The notes below the pieces were generated by a model. It searched no databases. It was not told the DNA's origin and saw only the letters and a list, made by a program, of their open reading frames with translations. A stretch of 64,000 nt of DNA from Streptomyces flaveus (GTDB taxonomy: Bacteria > Actinomycetota > Actinomycetes > Streptomycetales > Streptomycetaceae): the NCBI RefSeq assembly GCF_014647675.1, contig NZ_BMPQ01000011.1, forward strand, positions 124,001-188,000. The letters are read 5' to 3'. Position numbers and translations under genes: made by a program. Of the stretch, positions 1 through 8,698 are shown piece after piece (the first letter of the stretch is position 1; each line of letters opens with the position of its first letter).

Positions 1-1544
1 GTACGACAGCCCCATGTCAGCAGCATGAGGTCGTAGTTGCAGTCCCGTGAGTTGCCGCCGTACTCCGGTGAGAAGGTGGCCGGCAGATGCAACTTGCCGT
101 CCGCGCCCGGCTCCAGGAAGTGCAGATAGTAGTTGATGGCCTTGCGGAGGAGGGGGAAGAGGACGTCGCGGAGGATCGACTCGTCCATGGTGTGGCGGTA
201 GCTGAGCCAGACGTTGTGCAGGGCCCAGGTGAGGTTGCCGATCTCGGGGGTCGGCGGGTCCTGGCCCGGGATGCCGACGCCGTAGCCCAGTACGGGGTTC
301 GTGGCGCCGCCGTTGACGAGCGAGGCGTCGGTGGTGCGCGGGATGCCGAGGGAGTCGGCGCGGTACGCGGGCGCCATCTCGGCGGTGAGGTTGTCGCGGA
401 ACTCGCTCAACGTCCTTGTCACCGCGTCGAGTTCGAGATGGTTGGAGCCGTGGATCAGCCAGTACTCCAACTGCACGTTCAGGTTCCACCAGGTCGCCGG
501 CCACGGAGTGGACTCGACCCAGGGGCCGCACGTGGCCATCACAGGCGCGTCGCGGCGGGCCGCGGACGCCGTCTTGTAGAGCTGGATCCAGTAGAAACGC
601 TGGATGCGCGCGTCGGGCAGCGAGAGAAAACCCTTCCGGTAGAAGGCCCGCCACCAGGCACGATGCGCCACTGCCAGGAGGTCGTACGAGAGGAGTGAGG
701 CGTTGCGGACGGCGGCTGTCGCCCGCCCGAGCGCCGTCGACTTCGGGTACGAATGTGCGACATGCGCGTACAGCGTCCGCGTACGGCCCCGGGTGCGCTC
801 CCGCCACGCGGTGACATGCTGACCGCCGGACAGCAGCGGTTGTACGGCGGTGGAGATGCCGTCGTGTTCCCCGGTCTCGGCGGGCGGGTTGGCCGCGTAC
901 CCCTCCGGCAGTGGCCGGAACGCGGCGCGTGGGCTGATCGCCTCCGCCGGGTGGAAGACCCAATTGAAGTCGCGCTCGCCCTCGCTCGGCGTCACCTCTA
1001 TGGCCAATATGGAGCGGGAGTTGTGCACCAGGGCGCGGATCGTGAGCGTGCCCTTGTCGGTGATGAGTGTGCCGGTCAGCTCGGCGTCGCGCAGGCCGAG
1101 GCGCCAGTCCAGGCCGGTGATCGTGCCCACCGGTTCCAGGGTGAAGTGGCCGATCGGCAGCCGCGCGAGCCCGAAGAGCGAGCCGAACTCCGGGCGGTGG
1201 TCCTGGACTTCGGAGTGCTGCACATTGAAGCGGACGGCCTCGGCCTCCCTGCCCGGTTCGGCGTAGATGCCGGATCCCAGGAAGCCGTTGCCCAGGAACG
1301 GGCCCTCGTACCAGGTCTTCGGCATCCGCTGCCAGACCAGGTCGGCGTCGTCGAGGACGGTACGCCAGGGGTCGGAGGAGTGGTGCGGGTCGGCTCCGGA
1401 GGTCGCTGTGCCGGAAGCCGCCGTGGCCGCCGTGGCGGGTGCGGGCAGGCCGCCCGCGAGCAGTGTCCCGCCGAGCGCGGAGCCGGTGGCGAGCACGGTA
1501 CGTCTGGACGGGCGGCTGGAACGACGGCTGGACGGGCTGGGCAT
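1..1544 (-). CDS. Secreted glycoside hydrolase, GH95-like, 3' end outside window
   Basis: Read from ATG at 1544 to the left edge, giving 514 codons with no stop, so the C-terminal part is missing. The N-terminus has a Tat signal (RRTVLATGSALGG followed by an Ala-rich stretch), so export in folded form is likely. The mature part starts with a GH95-type N-terminal beta domain (GPFLGNGFLGSGIY near residue 80). It continues into an (alpha/alpha)6-like catalytic region with FSPEYGG close to the window edge, resembling alpha-L-fucosidase family members. The substrate is probably a plant or fungal polysaccharide side chain, but this is inferred. It lies 161 bp downstream of the regulator gene at 1706-2695 in the same direction. 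Catalytic residues are not all in view, so the family call is moderate. Confidence 0.68.
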   Translation of the reverse strand, partial: MPSPSSRRSSRPSRRTVLATGSALGGTLLAGGLPAPATAATAASGTATSGADPHHSSDPWRTVLDDADLVWQRMPKTWYEGPFLGNGFLGSGIYAEPGREAEAVRFNVQHSEVQDHRPEFGSLFGLARLPIGHFTLEPVGTITGLDWRLGLRDAELTGTLITDKGTLTIRALVHNSRSILAIEVTPSEGERDFNWVFHPAEAISPRAAFRPLPEGYAANPPAETGEHDGISTAVQPLLSGGQHVTAWRERTRGRTRTLYAHVAHSYPKSTALGRATAAVRNASLLSYDLLAVAHRAWWRAFYRKGFLSLPDARIQRFYWIQLYKTASAARRDAPVMATCGPWVESTPWPATWWNLNVQLEYWLIHGSNHLELDAVTRTLSEFRDNLTAEMAPAYRADSLGIPRTTDASLVNGGATNPVLGYGVGIPGQDPPTPEIGNLTWALHNVWLSYRHTMDESILRDVLFPLLRKAINYYLHFLEPGADGKLHLPATFSPEYGGNSRDCNYDLMLLTWGCR

Positions 1545-1705
1545 GGCGCCTCCTGGCGGCTCGCACGACACAGGGATGCGAGAGATTCATGGATTCATCG
1601 GAGCTATCCCAGTGCGCAAGTTAGAGATGACGCGTGAGGTCGTCAATAAGTCGGGAGAGATCCGATGTGTTAGCCGCTGTGTTGGAGGCGGTGTGTCAGG
1701 GGCGC

Positions 1706-2695
1706 TCAGTCCTCGCGCTCCCGGGCCACCCAGCCCCGCTCGTACGCATGCCAGCCGAGCTGGAGCCGCGTGGTCACGCCCGTCAGTTCCATGAGGCGTT
1801 TCACCCGGCGCTGTACGGTCCGCAGGCCCAGGTCGAGTTGCTTGGCGACGCTTGCGTCGGTCAGACCGGCGAGGAGCAGGGAGAGGATCTCCAGGTCGGC
1901 GGTGTCGGGTCCGTCCGGCTCCTGCTCGGTGAGCGTGCCGGCCGCGCCGAGGCGCAGCGGGAGCGCGTCCCGCCACACCGACTCGAACAACGCCGACAGC
2001 GAGGCGAGCAGCCCGCTCGCGTGCACCACGAGTGCGGCGGGTTCGAGGACGATCGAGGCCAACGGCACCATGGCGAGCGTCCGGTCGGCGATCACGAGCT
2101 GGGTCGGCACCTTGTCCACGACCCGTATTCGTTCGTCGCGGCCGAGCGCCTCGGACAGTTCGGACAGTTCGGCGATGCCGGTGGGCCGGTGCAGCACGGC
2201 GCGCTCGGCGACCACGCGGTAGCGGGTGGCCTTCTCCTTCGCGTCGTTCCCGGCCCCGGTGACGAAGGACGCGTCGGCGGTGGCCAGCACGCACACCTCC
2301 TCGCGTGCACCGAGCCGGAGTTGCAGCAGCCGCTGCGAGACCGATGCCGCGCCCGTCACCACCTCGACCAGGTCGTGCCCGGCGGGCTCGGCGGCCTGCG
2401 TGCGGTACTCCTCGGCGAGCCGCGCCGCCGCCAGCTCCGCCTTCTCCAGCTCCTGACGCCGCTGGGTGAGCAGCGCGCCGAGGGCGACCCCGGGCGGCGC
2501 CGCCACCCAACGCCCCGGCCGGGCCGAGGACTTGGCCGCGAGACCGTGCCGCTCCAGCCGGCGCAGCGCCCGCTCCGTGTCGTACTCGCCGAGCGTGAGC
2601 CGCCGCGCGAGGTCCGGCACGTCGGCGGCGCCCACGGACACCAGCGCCCGGTACGCCGACTCGTGCGTCTCGTCCAGACCGATCGCTCCCAGCAT
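1706..2695 (-). CDS. TrmB/LuxR-type transcriptional regulator
   Basis: A 329-residue regulator. Residues 10-55 form a TrmB-like winged helix (AYRALVSVGAADVPDLARRL). The middle is an effector-type region with no recognised ligand. The C-terminus (about 268-325) is a LuxR-type helix-turn-helix with DLEILSLLLAGLTDASVAKQ. The ATG start follows a strong GAGGAGGGG ribosome site. This two-ended DNA-binding layout is common in actinobacterial regulators. The gene is followed in the same direction by the GH95-like hydrolase, which may be its target, and it is divergent from the PP2C-like gene. The effector is unknown. Confidence 0.85.
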   Translation of the reverse strand: MLGAIGLDETHESAYRALVSVGAADVPDLARRLTLGEYDTERALRRLERHGLAAKSSARPGRWVAAPPGVALGALLTQRRQELEKAELAAARLAEEYRTQAAEPAGHDLVEVVTGAASVSQRLLQLRLGAREEVCVLATADASFVTGAGNDAKEKATRYRVVAERAVLHRPTGIAELSELSEALGRDERIRVVDKVPTQLVIADRTLAMVPLASIVLEPAALVVHASGLLASLSALFESVWRDALPLRLGAAGTLTEQEPDGPDTADLEILSLLLAGLTDASVAKQLDLGLRTVQRRVKRLMELTGVTTRLQLGWHAYERGWVARERED

Positions 2696-2897
2696 CCGGC
2701 GACGCCCCTCCTCGATGACCGGCCGTGGCGGAAAACAGCCACGGCGTAAACCTGCCGCCGCACATATTCTCGTACCACCAGCCTCTCTACCATGCTTGCG
2801 TCACTGTGGCGTCAACTGCCGTACGGCATCCGCGCCATGGGCCGGTTTTTCCGGATGCACCGTTTTCATCCGGCCCGACCAGTGGACAATTGGGGGC

Positions 2898-4508
2898 ATG
2901 AGCCAGCAGGGGGAGACGCCCACCGGTCAAGACGACGACTGGTGGCGGCAGTTGTACGACGACTCCGCCGAGGACACGGGACCAGCGGCCGCGGCCGACT
3001 CCCTCGACGACCGGTTCGCCTCGGCGGCGGGAACGGTCGGAGCTGTTCCGCGACAGGGTCCGTCCGGCGGGGGCGCCCCCGCGAAACCGCCGGCCGCGAA
3101 ACCGCCGGCCTCGGGGCCGCCGTCCGCGACGCCGCAGCCCTCGGTGCCGCCGGACGCCGACGCGTTGCGGCGCAGCGGGCTCCAGCGGCAGCGGGCGCCC
3201 TGGGAGACGCCGCCTCCTGAACCGCCGGGACCGGCCTCCTTTCCGCCGGGTCCCAAGCCTTCGGGATTCCGTACGGAGGTGTCCGGCGGCGATACGTCCA
3301 CGGAGACGCCGGGGGCGGCGCCGGTCGCTTCCGCTTCCGCCTCCGCTGCGGTCGAGCGGGCCGATGCCCCGGCGGATGCCCCGTACGACCAGGGGGCTGA
3401 GCTGCTGGCCGACGGTCCCGCCACATTGATCGACGCCCCTTCAGGCACCCCGTCCGAGGGCACCCCATCCGACGACATTCCGTCCGACGCCCCGTCAGCG
3501 ACCTTCACGGACACGCCGTACGCCCCTCACACCCCCGCCCGACCCGCCGTCGACCACGTAGGCTCCGGCCCGCCCACCTACGACCCCGAACCCACCGCCC
3601 TGCCGCCCGCGGACCCCGACGATCTCGACGACCTGGTCGCCGACACCGTGCTGGACGGGGCGCACTACGGGACCTCCACGCTGCGGGCCGCTTCCGTGCG
3701 CGGGGACTCCGCGCGGTACCGGGGCGAACCGCGGCGGGACTCGTTGCTGACCGCGCGGTTCGGGACGGGGGAGCAGGCGCTGGTACTGGTCGCCATGGCG
3801 ACCGGAGCGCGGGCCACTCCCGGTGCGCATCGGGCCGCCGCCGAGGTCTGCCAGTGGATCGGGCGGGCCGTGGGTCGCAGCCACGCGCGGCTGGTCGAGG
3901 ACATCAGGGCGGCCCGGCGCGGCGACCTCAAGTCCGGGCTGCACCGGCTCACCGACCGCAGCCTGGGCAAACTCCGGGCCACGGCCGCCGAGCAGGGCAT
4001 CGACCCGGAGGAGTACACGGCGAGCCTGCGCTGCCTGCTGCTTCCCGCCGACCCCGAGTGCCGTACGCGCGTCTTCTTCGGCGTCGGAGAGGGCGGTCTG
4101 TTCCGGCTGCGTGACGGTGAGTTCCAGGACATCGAGCCACGGGTCGCCGAGACCACCGGCGAGGCCGTGGTCGGCTTCGGCTCGCCGCCCTCCGAGACCC
4201 CCGAGGGCGACCGGCTCACCATGGACCTCGGCATCACGACACCCCCGAGCCCCTACGAACCCGCCCCCCGACCGCCCCGCCCGCCCTTCCGCTTCCGCGC
4301 CTCCGTCGCCCGCCCGGGCGATGCGCTGCTCCTGTGCACAGGCGGCCTGGCCGAACCGCTCCGCGGCGAACCCGAACTCGCCCACCACCTGACGGACCGC
4401 TGGACGGACACCGAGCCACCGGGCCTGGCGGCCTTCCTCGCCGACATCCAGGTGAGGGTCAAGGGATACGCCGACGACCGCACGGCTGCGGCGGTCTGGG
4501 AGGAGTGA
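2898..4508 (+). CDS. PP2C-like protein with long disordered N-terminus
   Basis: 536 residues. ATG 2898 follows a G-rich stretch and gives the N-terminus MSQQGETPTGQDDDWWRQLY. Residues 1-250 are Pro/Ala/Ser-rich low complexity. From about residue 255 a PP2C-family phosphatase fold can be followed: RGDSARYRGEPRRDSLL (motif 1 region), RVFFGVGEGG, a CTGGLAEPL segment and a final DDRTAAAVWEE. In active enzymes the equivalents of MATGA and CTGGL carry metal-binding Asp (DG and DGL). Here those Asp residues are absent, so it may be a pseudophosphatase or binding protein. It is followed about 215 bp later by an RsbW-like ATPase, consistent with a partner-switching role, but the link is inferred. Confidence 0.8.
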   Translation: MSQQGETPTGQDDDWWRQLYDDSAEDTGPAAAADSLDDRFASAAGTVGAVPRQGPSGGGAPAKPPAAKPPASGPPSATPQPSVPPDADALRRSGLQRQRAPWETPPPEPPGPASFPPGPKPSGFRTEVSGGDTSTETPGAAPVASASASAAVERADAPADAPYDQGAELLADGPATLIDAPSGTPSEGTPSDDIPSDAPSATFTDTPYAPHTPARPAVDHVGSGPPTYDPEPTALPPADPDDLDDLVADTVLDGAHYGTSTLRAASVRGDSARYRGEPRRDSLLTARFGTGEQALVLVAMATGARATPGAHRAAAEVCQWIGRAVGRSHARLVEDIRAARRGDLKSGLHRLTDRSLGKLRATAAEQGIDPEEYTASLRCLLLPADPECRTRVFFGVGEGGLFRLRDGEFQDIEPRVAETTGEAVVGFGSPPSETPEGDRLTMDLGITTPPSPYEPAPRPPRPPFRFRASVARPGDALLLCTGGLAEPLRGEPELAHHLTDRWTDTEPPGLAAFLADIQVRVKGYADDRTAAAVWEE

Positions 4509-4723
4509 CGCCTCCGCGTGGAGTGAACTGAGGGTGGCCGACTTCCGCCGGAATGTCCCCTTCGGTACGGGGAACTCGTGGCCGTATCGCAGGTAGTTGA
4601 CCATTCGACATGACTGGCGCACTCCGTGCCGGGCATGCATTCCGTGAACGTGTTCGAGCCGGAGGGGGCGACAACGACGTGCGGGCGGGGGTCATGAAGA
4701 GGCAGGTACGAGGAGGCGGTCCC

Positions 4724-5185
4724 GTGGTATCCGGGGCCTTCTCGGCGAAGACGGTGAAGACGGCGGAGGAACCGGCGGACGGCGCGACGGGTCGGCAGGA
4801 CGGTTCGCAGCTCAGGCGCAGGCTGCGGCGGGCCGATCTGCGGGCCGTGCCCGAAGTGCGCAGAGCGCTGCGGGAGTTGCTCTCCCGCTGGGGAAGGCCC
4901 GGAAGGTCCGAGATAGCGGAACTGCTGACCAGCGAACTCGTCACCAACGCCCTCGTCCACACCGACAGCGACGCGGTGCTCACGGCCACCGTCGGCCCGC
5001 GCGGACTCCGGGTGGAGGTAAGGGACTTCCTGGGCCGCAAGCCGAGTCTGCGGTCGGCGAACGCCGACGAGAGTACGCATGGCCGGGGCCTGGTGCTCGT
5101 GCAGTCACTCGCGGACGAGTGGGGTGTACGGCCGCACGACGTGGGCAAGTCGGTGTGGTTCGAACTGAACGGCGGCGCGGCCTAG
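4724..5185 (+). CDS. RsbW-like ATP-binding regulatory protein (HATPase)
   Basis: A GHKL-type ATPase resembling anti-sigma factor serine kinases. The N-box is ELVTNALVHT, the G1 region is EVRDFLGRK, and the G2 region is THGRGLVLVQSLADEWG. GTG 4724 is chosen because AGGAGG sits 7 bases upstream (4711-4716). ATG 4694 and ATG 4610 are in frame and would add 10 or 38 residues but have weak ribosome sites. With the chosen start the protein has 153 residues, a normal size. Streptomyces genomes hold many such orphan kinases. Its position just after a PP2C-like gene suggests joint action in a phosphorylation switch, which is inference. Confidence 0.85.
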   Translation: MVSGAFSAKTVKTAEEPADGATGRQDGSQLRRRLRRADLRAVPEVRRALRELLSRWGRPGRSEIAELLTSELVTNALVHTDSDAVLTATVGPRGLRVEVRDFLGRKPSLRSANADESTHGRGLVLVQSLADEWGVRPHDVGKSVWFELNGGAA

Positions 5186-5204
5186 TTGAGCAGGCCACGC
5201 CGCC
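5171..5204 (+). terminator. Hairpin between convergent genes
   Basis: GGCGGCGCGGCCT and AGGCCACGCCGCC pair as a 13-position stem with one mismatch around an 8-base loop. It overlaps the stop codon of the RsbW-like gene and lies before the end of the convergent DUF2637 gene. It can serve both strands. No U-tract follows, as is usual in Streptomyces. Confidence 0.55.
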
Positions 5205-5254
5205 GTACGAAGTAAGGCCACGAGGTGGGGGAGACCTTAAAGGGAGATCAGTCC

Positions 5255-6304
5255 TCAGCCGAACTGCTGCTCCAGGTCCTTGAGCTTGCGCTCCAGGGAG
5301 TCCAGCCGAGGCAGAGCCATCGTGTCGTCCTCGGCCGTGAGGTCGACGGTGACCGGCTCGGTGCCGCTTCTAGCGGGGGCGAGGGAGGGACGGGCGGCGC
5401 GCATGGGCAGTGGTTCCGGCGTCGATATGGCAGGCTCCGCGGTCACCTGGGCAGGGGCCGCGGCGGCCTGCACGGCCTGTACCTCGACCTGCCTGCCGCC
5501 GCGCCCGATCAGTCCGCGGTGGCCACGGGTGAGCGCCTTGATACGGGCCCGGTCCAGCCGCTCCTGGTCGCGCCGGCGCTGTCGGTTCGTCTCCTTCTGC
5601 CGCTTGTCCTCGCGTACTTCCTCGACGGCCTCGTCCAGGCTGCGCACACCTTCGAGGAGCATCAGCGACCATGCGCTGTAGGTCTCACGGGGAGCGCGCA
5701 GCCAGCGGACGATCCGGATCTGCGGCAGCGGGCGGGGCACCAGGCCCTGCTCGCGCAGCGCCGCCCGGCGGGTCTGCTTCAGCGCCCGGTCGAACAGCAC
5801 CGCGGCCGACAGCGACATGCCCGCGAAGAAGTGCGGGGCGCCCGCATGGTCGATGCCCCGGGGGGCGTGCACCCAGTTGAACCAGGCGGCAGCGGCCGCG
5901 AACGTCCACACAAGTATCCGGGAACCGAGTGCGGCGTCGCCGTGGCTGGCCTCGCGTACCGCGAGCACCGAGCAGAACATCGCGGCGCCGTCCAGGCCGA
6001 ACGGAACGAGGTACTGCCAGCCGCCGGAGAGATTCAGGTTCTGCTCGCCGAAGCCGACCAGTCCGTGGAAGGAGAGCGCTGCGGCGACCGCGGCGCAGCA
6101 GAACAGCAGCACATAGGAGGCGGTGCCGTAGATGGCCTCCTTGCGCCGGCGTCGCTCTTCGCTGCGTTCCCAGGAGTCGTCCGCTTCTGCTGCTTTCTCC
6201 CCGGCGCGCTTGCCTCGCGCGAGCACCGCAACCGCCGCCAGCATGCCCAGGAGCAGTACGGCGCCCGGAAGCAGCCAGTTAAGCGATATGTCGGTCAGTC
6301 TCAT
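5255..6304 (-). CDS. DUF2637 membrane protein
   Basis: 349 residues from ATG 6304, preceded by AAGGGA; an upstream in-frame start at 6355 lacks a ribosome site. One membrane helix lies near residues 11-29, a charged stretch follows (SWERSEERRRRKE), and then three or four more helices lie between about 60 and 168. The cytoplasmic C-terminal half is basic and coiled-coil-like (EEVREDKRQKETNRQRRRDQ). It ends in a Leu-rich coil (LDSLERKLKDLEQQFG). This matches the actinobacterial DUF2637 family, whose function is unknown. Members occur in plasmid and chromosomal contexts. Neighbours give no functional clue. Confidence 0.85.
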   Translation of the reverse strand: MRLTDISLNWLLPGAVLLLGMLAAVAVLARGKRAGEKAAEADDSWERSEERRRRKEAIYGTASYVLLFCCAAVAAALSFHGLVGFGEQNLNLSGGWQYLVPFGLDGAAMFCSVLAVREASHGDAALGSRILVWTFAAAAAWFNWVHAPRGIDHAGAPHFFAGMSLSAAVLFDRALKQTRRAALREQGLVPRPLPQIRIVRWLRAPRETYSAWSLMLLEGVRSLDEAVEEVREDKRQKETNRQRRRDQERLDRARIKALTRGHRGLIGRGGRQVEVQAVQAAAAPAQVTAEPAISTPEPLPMRAARPSLAPARSGTEPVTVDLTAEDDTMALPRLDSLERKLKDLEQQFG

Positions 6305-6626
6305 CTGGGGTCCCTTGCATTGGGATAGGGCGTAACGCCCGCCATATTGGCCCAATCCCGTCGGCCCTCAGAGGGTTTCGGCGCAAGAGGCCGCCAAGGG
6401 AGTGCAAGGGGATGCGCAGGGCGACGTTCTGCTCGAACTTTCGAGCGAGGGACGAGGGTTGAGTGCGAATGAGACTACCCGTATCGGTGGTTCCACGGAT
6501 AGTTCCTGCGGCAAGTGAGGAAGTTGTGAATCGCCTGTAACCCGCGGGGTGGTTTTCAGCCTTCGGTGGCTCTCGACCGGCCGTGGCGGCAGCCGAATTG
6601 CCGCCGCCCAGGCACCGTGCGGGCCG
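6305..6626. other. Intergenic region upstream of the DUF2637 gene
   Basis: 322 bases with no credible gene. A small palindrome, GGGCGTAACGCCC, at 6328-6340 lies about 25 bases upstream of the DUF2637 start and could be a 5'-UTR hairpin or operator. On the minus strand two GGAAC elements at about 6490-6510 resemble ECF-type -35 boxes, but no convincing -10 was found. Confidence 0.4.
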
Positions 6627-7502
6627 TCAGCCGGCCGCTGCCGCCGTCAGCTTCTCGATGCGGAGCTCATCGCTGTTGCGGGGGCAGTTGGCGCAGGTGT
6701 CCTCGGGGGCCAGGGTGTAGAAGAAGCAGCAGCTGGCCCGGTCGCGGGTGGACAGCGACTCGCCGCACGGGCCGGTCAGTTCGCGGAACGCGGGGGTGCC
6801 GACGTACGGGCGGGTCGTGCCCGGGAGCAGCCGCTCCAACTCGGCCATCACGCGCGGCTCCTCGCCGAGTTGCTGACCGATGTAGTGGAGGCTCTCGACC
6901 AGGTCGTCGGTCACCGTGCCCCACAGGGCGCGGCCACGGCGGCGCATCCGGGGGCCGAAGCTGCCGAGTACCGGTTCCAGATGCTCGGCGACGGCCGCCC
7001 GTACCTCCTCGCGCAGAGACTCCTCGTCCGGTACGACGCGGGCGCCGGGCAGCGTGGCCGCCGGGTCGTCCGGCAGGCAGGCGAACTCGCCGACCCGCAC
7101 CGCCATACGGCCGAGCTCGCGCTGGTAGGAGACGTTCTCCAGGGGGAAACGGGGCACGCGGCGCAGCAGGAACCACGGCAACGTGAACAGCAGGCAGGCC
7201 GGCCAGGCGTACCGGTGCAGGCCGAAGCTGGCGATGACGTCGGGGCGGGCCTGCTGTCCGTAGTCCTTGAGCGTCTGTGCCTCGTCCCACGCGAGGAACG
7301 CGTCGAGGTCTTCTCCGCCCGCCGCGAGCCCGTCGACGGTGACCCAGCCGCCGCCCTGCGGGGCCGGTTCCTCGGGGCCGAGTTCCGTGATGCCCAGGTA
7401 GGGATACGCCTTGGTCAGGCGGTCGTACGCCTCCGTGACGACTGAATGCGTCGGGCTTGCGGGGGCGCCGGGCGAGGCTGCGGCCTGGGCGGGAACGGAC
7501 AT
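6627..7502 (-). CDS. FhuF-like (2Fe-2S) ferric siderophore reductase family protein
   Basis: 291 residues from ATG 7502; a GTG at 7520 is in frame but has no ribosome site, whereas GGTGG precedes 7502. The diagnostic feature is the C-terminal cysteine motif CC-x10-C-x2-C (CCFFYTLAPEDTCANC), which binds a [2Fe-2S] cluster in FhuF-type proteins. These act in the cytosol to release iron from ferric siderophores. The body contains the expected ESLHYIGQQLGEEP and LTGPCGES segments. An IdeR/DmdR-type box lies 27 bases upstream of the start, so expression under iron starvation is expected. Its transporter is not adjacent; a siderophore ABC operon with the same type of box lies at 45.6 kb. Confidence 0.87.
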   Translation of the reverse strand: MSVPAQAAASPGAPASPTHSVVTEAYDRLTKAYPYLGITELGPEEPAPQGGGWVTVDGLAAGGEDLDAFLAWDEAQTLKDYGQQARPDVIASFGLHRYAWPACLLFTLPWFLLRRVPRFPLENVSYQRELGRMAVRVGEFACLPDDPAATLPGARVVPDEESLREEVRAAVAEHLEPVLGSFGPRMRRRGRALWGTVTDDLVESLHYIGQQLGEEPRVMAELERLLPGTTRPYVGTPAFRELTGPCGESLSTRDRASCCFFYTLAPEDTCANCPRNSDELRIEKLTAAAAG

Positions 7503-7528
7503 ATAAAGACCACCGATCACGCTCGTCT

Positions 7529-7547
7529 ACAGGTAAGGCTTACCTTA
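7529..7547 (-). promoter_or_regulatory. Iron box (IdeR/DmdR-type operator)
   Basis: AGGTAAGGCTTACCT is a near-perfect palindrome and matches the actinobacterial iron-box consensus at 14 of 19 positions by eye. It sits directly upstream of the FhuF-like gene, where Fe2+-loaded DmdR would block transcription. Confidence 0.8.
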
Positions 7548-7656
7548 GCCGATGTGTTCGAGGTTTGAACTGCCGCTCGCTCCGCCTATCGTGCAGGACG
7601 TACGGTCACATCACCCGCAATGACCACAAGTACCGCCAACTCCGGAGGAGGCCCCC

Positions 7657-8580
7657 GTGAACCAGGCCGGCCCGCGTGACGCACACGGCTCCACCGGGGG
7701 TACGGATCGTTCTGCGAGCGGCTCCGCCGGGGACACGAGGGACACGTCGGCTCAGGCGCACCCGGCGGCGGACGCCCGCCCGAGGACGGGGGCGGCCAGG
7801 GTGCCCCCGCAGCAGGGGGCGGCGGATGCGGACCGGGAGCGTGAGGGCGGTCGCCAGGACACGCCACGGGACGCTGCTGCACGCTCGGACTCCGCCCGAG
7901 GCGAGCACACCCACAGCGAGATCCCGATCCCGTCCCCCCGGGCGGCAGCCCCCCGCCCCGTCGTCCAGCGGTCCTCCGTCCGAGGGCAGATACTCGACGC
8001 CCTCCGCGTCGCCCTCATGGGCGGAGAGCTCGCGCCCGGTGAGGTCTACTCCGCCCCCGTGCTCGGTGAGCGCTTCGGGGTCTCCGCGACTCCCGTACGC
8101 GAAGCCATGCAGCAGCTCGCGGTCGAGGGGGCCGTGGAGGTGGTGCCGAACCGGGGGTTCCGCGTTGTCGAGCGTGGGGCGCGGGAGTTGGCCGAGCTTG
8201 CCGAGATCCGGGTGCTGCTCGAAGCGCCCGTGATGCAGCGGCTGGCCCGTAGCGTGCCCGCCGAGCGCTGGGCGGAGTTGCGCCCGCTCGCCGAGGCGAC
8301 GGCACGGGCCGCCTCGACCGGCTGCCGGGCCACCTACGTCGAGTCCGACCGCGCCTTCCACCGCGCCGTGCTCGCCCTCTCGGGCAACGAGCAGCTGGTA
8401 CGGATCGCCGACGACCTGCACCGCCGCGCCCAGTGGCCCCTCGTCACCGGTCCCGCCTCCCGCCGCCGGGCCGCCCTGACAGCGAACGCCGCCGAACATA
8501 TCGCGCTCCTCGACGCGTTGATCGGCAAGGATCTGGCGACGGCGCAGGCGCTTGTACGGGATCACTTCGCGTGCACGTGA
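7657..8580 (+). CDS. GntR family regulator (FadR/FCD type)
   Basis: 307 residues from GTG 7657, which is preceded by GGAGGAGG. The first ~105 residues are low-complexity and not part of the family fold. Residues ~108-175 form the GntR winged helix (VRGQILDALRVALMGGELAPG and GVSATPVREAMQQL). The rest is the FCD effector domain, with EIRVLLEAPVMQRLA and ESDRAFHRAVLALSGNEQL containing the usual metal/ligand Asp and His. Effectors of this class are often small carboxylates; none can be deduced here. It is divergent from the FhuF-like gene, and a strong hairpin follows its stop. Confidence 0.9.
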   Translation: MNQAGPRDAHGSTGGTDRSASGSAGDTRDTSAQAHPAADARPRTGAARVPPQQGAADADREREGGRQDTPRDAAARSDSARGEHTHSEIPIPSPRAAAPRPVVQRSSVRGQILDALRVALMGGELAPGEVYSAPVLGERFGVSATPVREAMQQLAVEGAVEVVPNRGFRVVERGARELAELAEIRVLLEAPVMQRLARSVPAERWAELRPLAEATARAASTGCRATYVESDRAFHRAVLALSGNEQLVRIADDLHRRAQWPLVTGPASRRRAALTANAAEHIALLDALIGKDLATAQALVRDHFACT

Positions 8581-8622
8581 GCGCTCCGCGCGGGGTTCGT
8601 GATTCGGCTGCAGGCCGGTGGG

Positions 8623-8651
8623 GGCTGGTCGCGCAGTTCCCCGCGCCCCTT
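8623..8651 (+). repeat. Dispersed intergenic repeat, copy 1
   Basis: A 29-base stretch beginning GGCTGGTCGCGCAGTTCCCC is repeated exactly at 49576-49604, and a degenerate relative is present at about 45415-45465. In each place it leads into CGCGCCCC and a hairpin. This looks like a dispersed Streptomyces intergenic element associated with gene ends. Confidence 0.75.
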
Positions 8652-8685
8652 AAAGGAAGGCCTGCGGCCTCCTTTAAGGGGCGCG
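8642..8685 (+). terminator. 16-bp perfect hairpin, bidirectional terminator
   Basis: The arms at 8642-8657 and 8670-8685 are exactly complementary (CGCGCCCCTTAAAGGA with its mirror) around a GC-rich loop. The hairpin lies between the GntR gene and the convergent TPR-like gene, so it can end both transcripts. It overlaps the dispersed repeat at 8623-8651. Confidence 0.8.
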
Positions 8686-8698
8686 TAGCCCGGCACCC

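Noticed and set aside
753..1637. Long open frame on the plus strand
   Set aside because: It lies antisense to the Tat-exported hydrolase, has Arg/Gly-rich composition and no family features.
2466..2897. N-terminal extension of the PP2C-like gene
   Set aside because: The upstream part overlaps the divergent regulator gene and is low-complexity; ATG 2898 gives the expected start.
6480..6520. Possible ECF sigma promoter from two GGAAC elements
   Set aside because: No matching -10 element at the right spacing was found.
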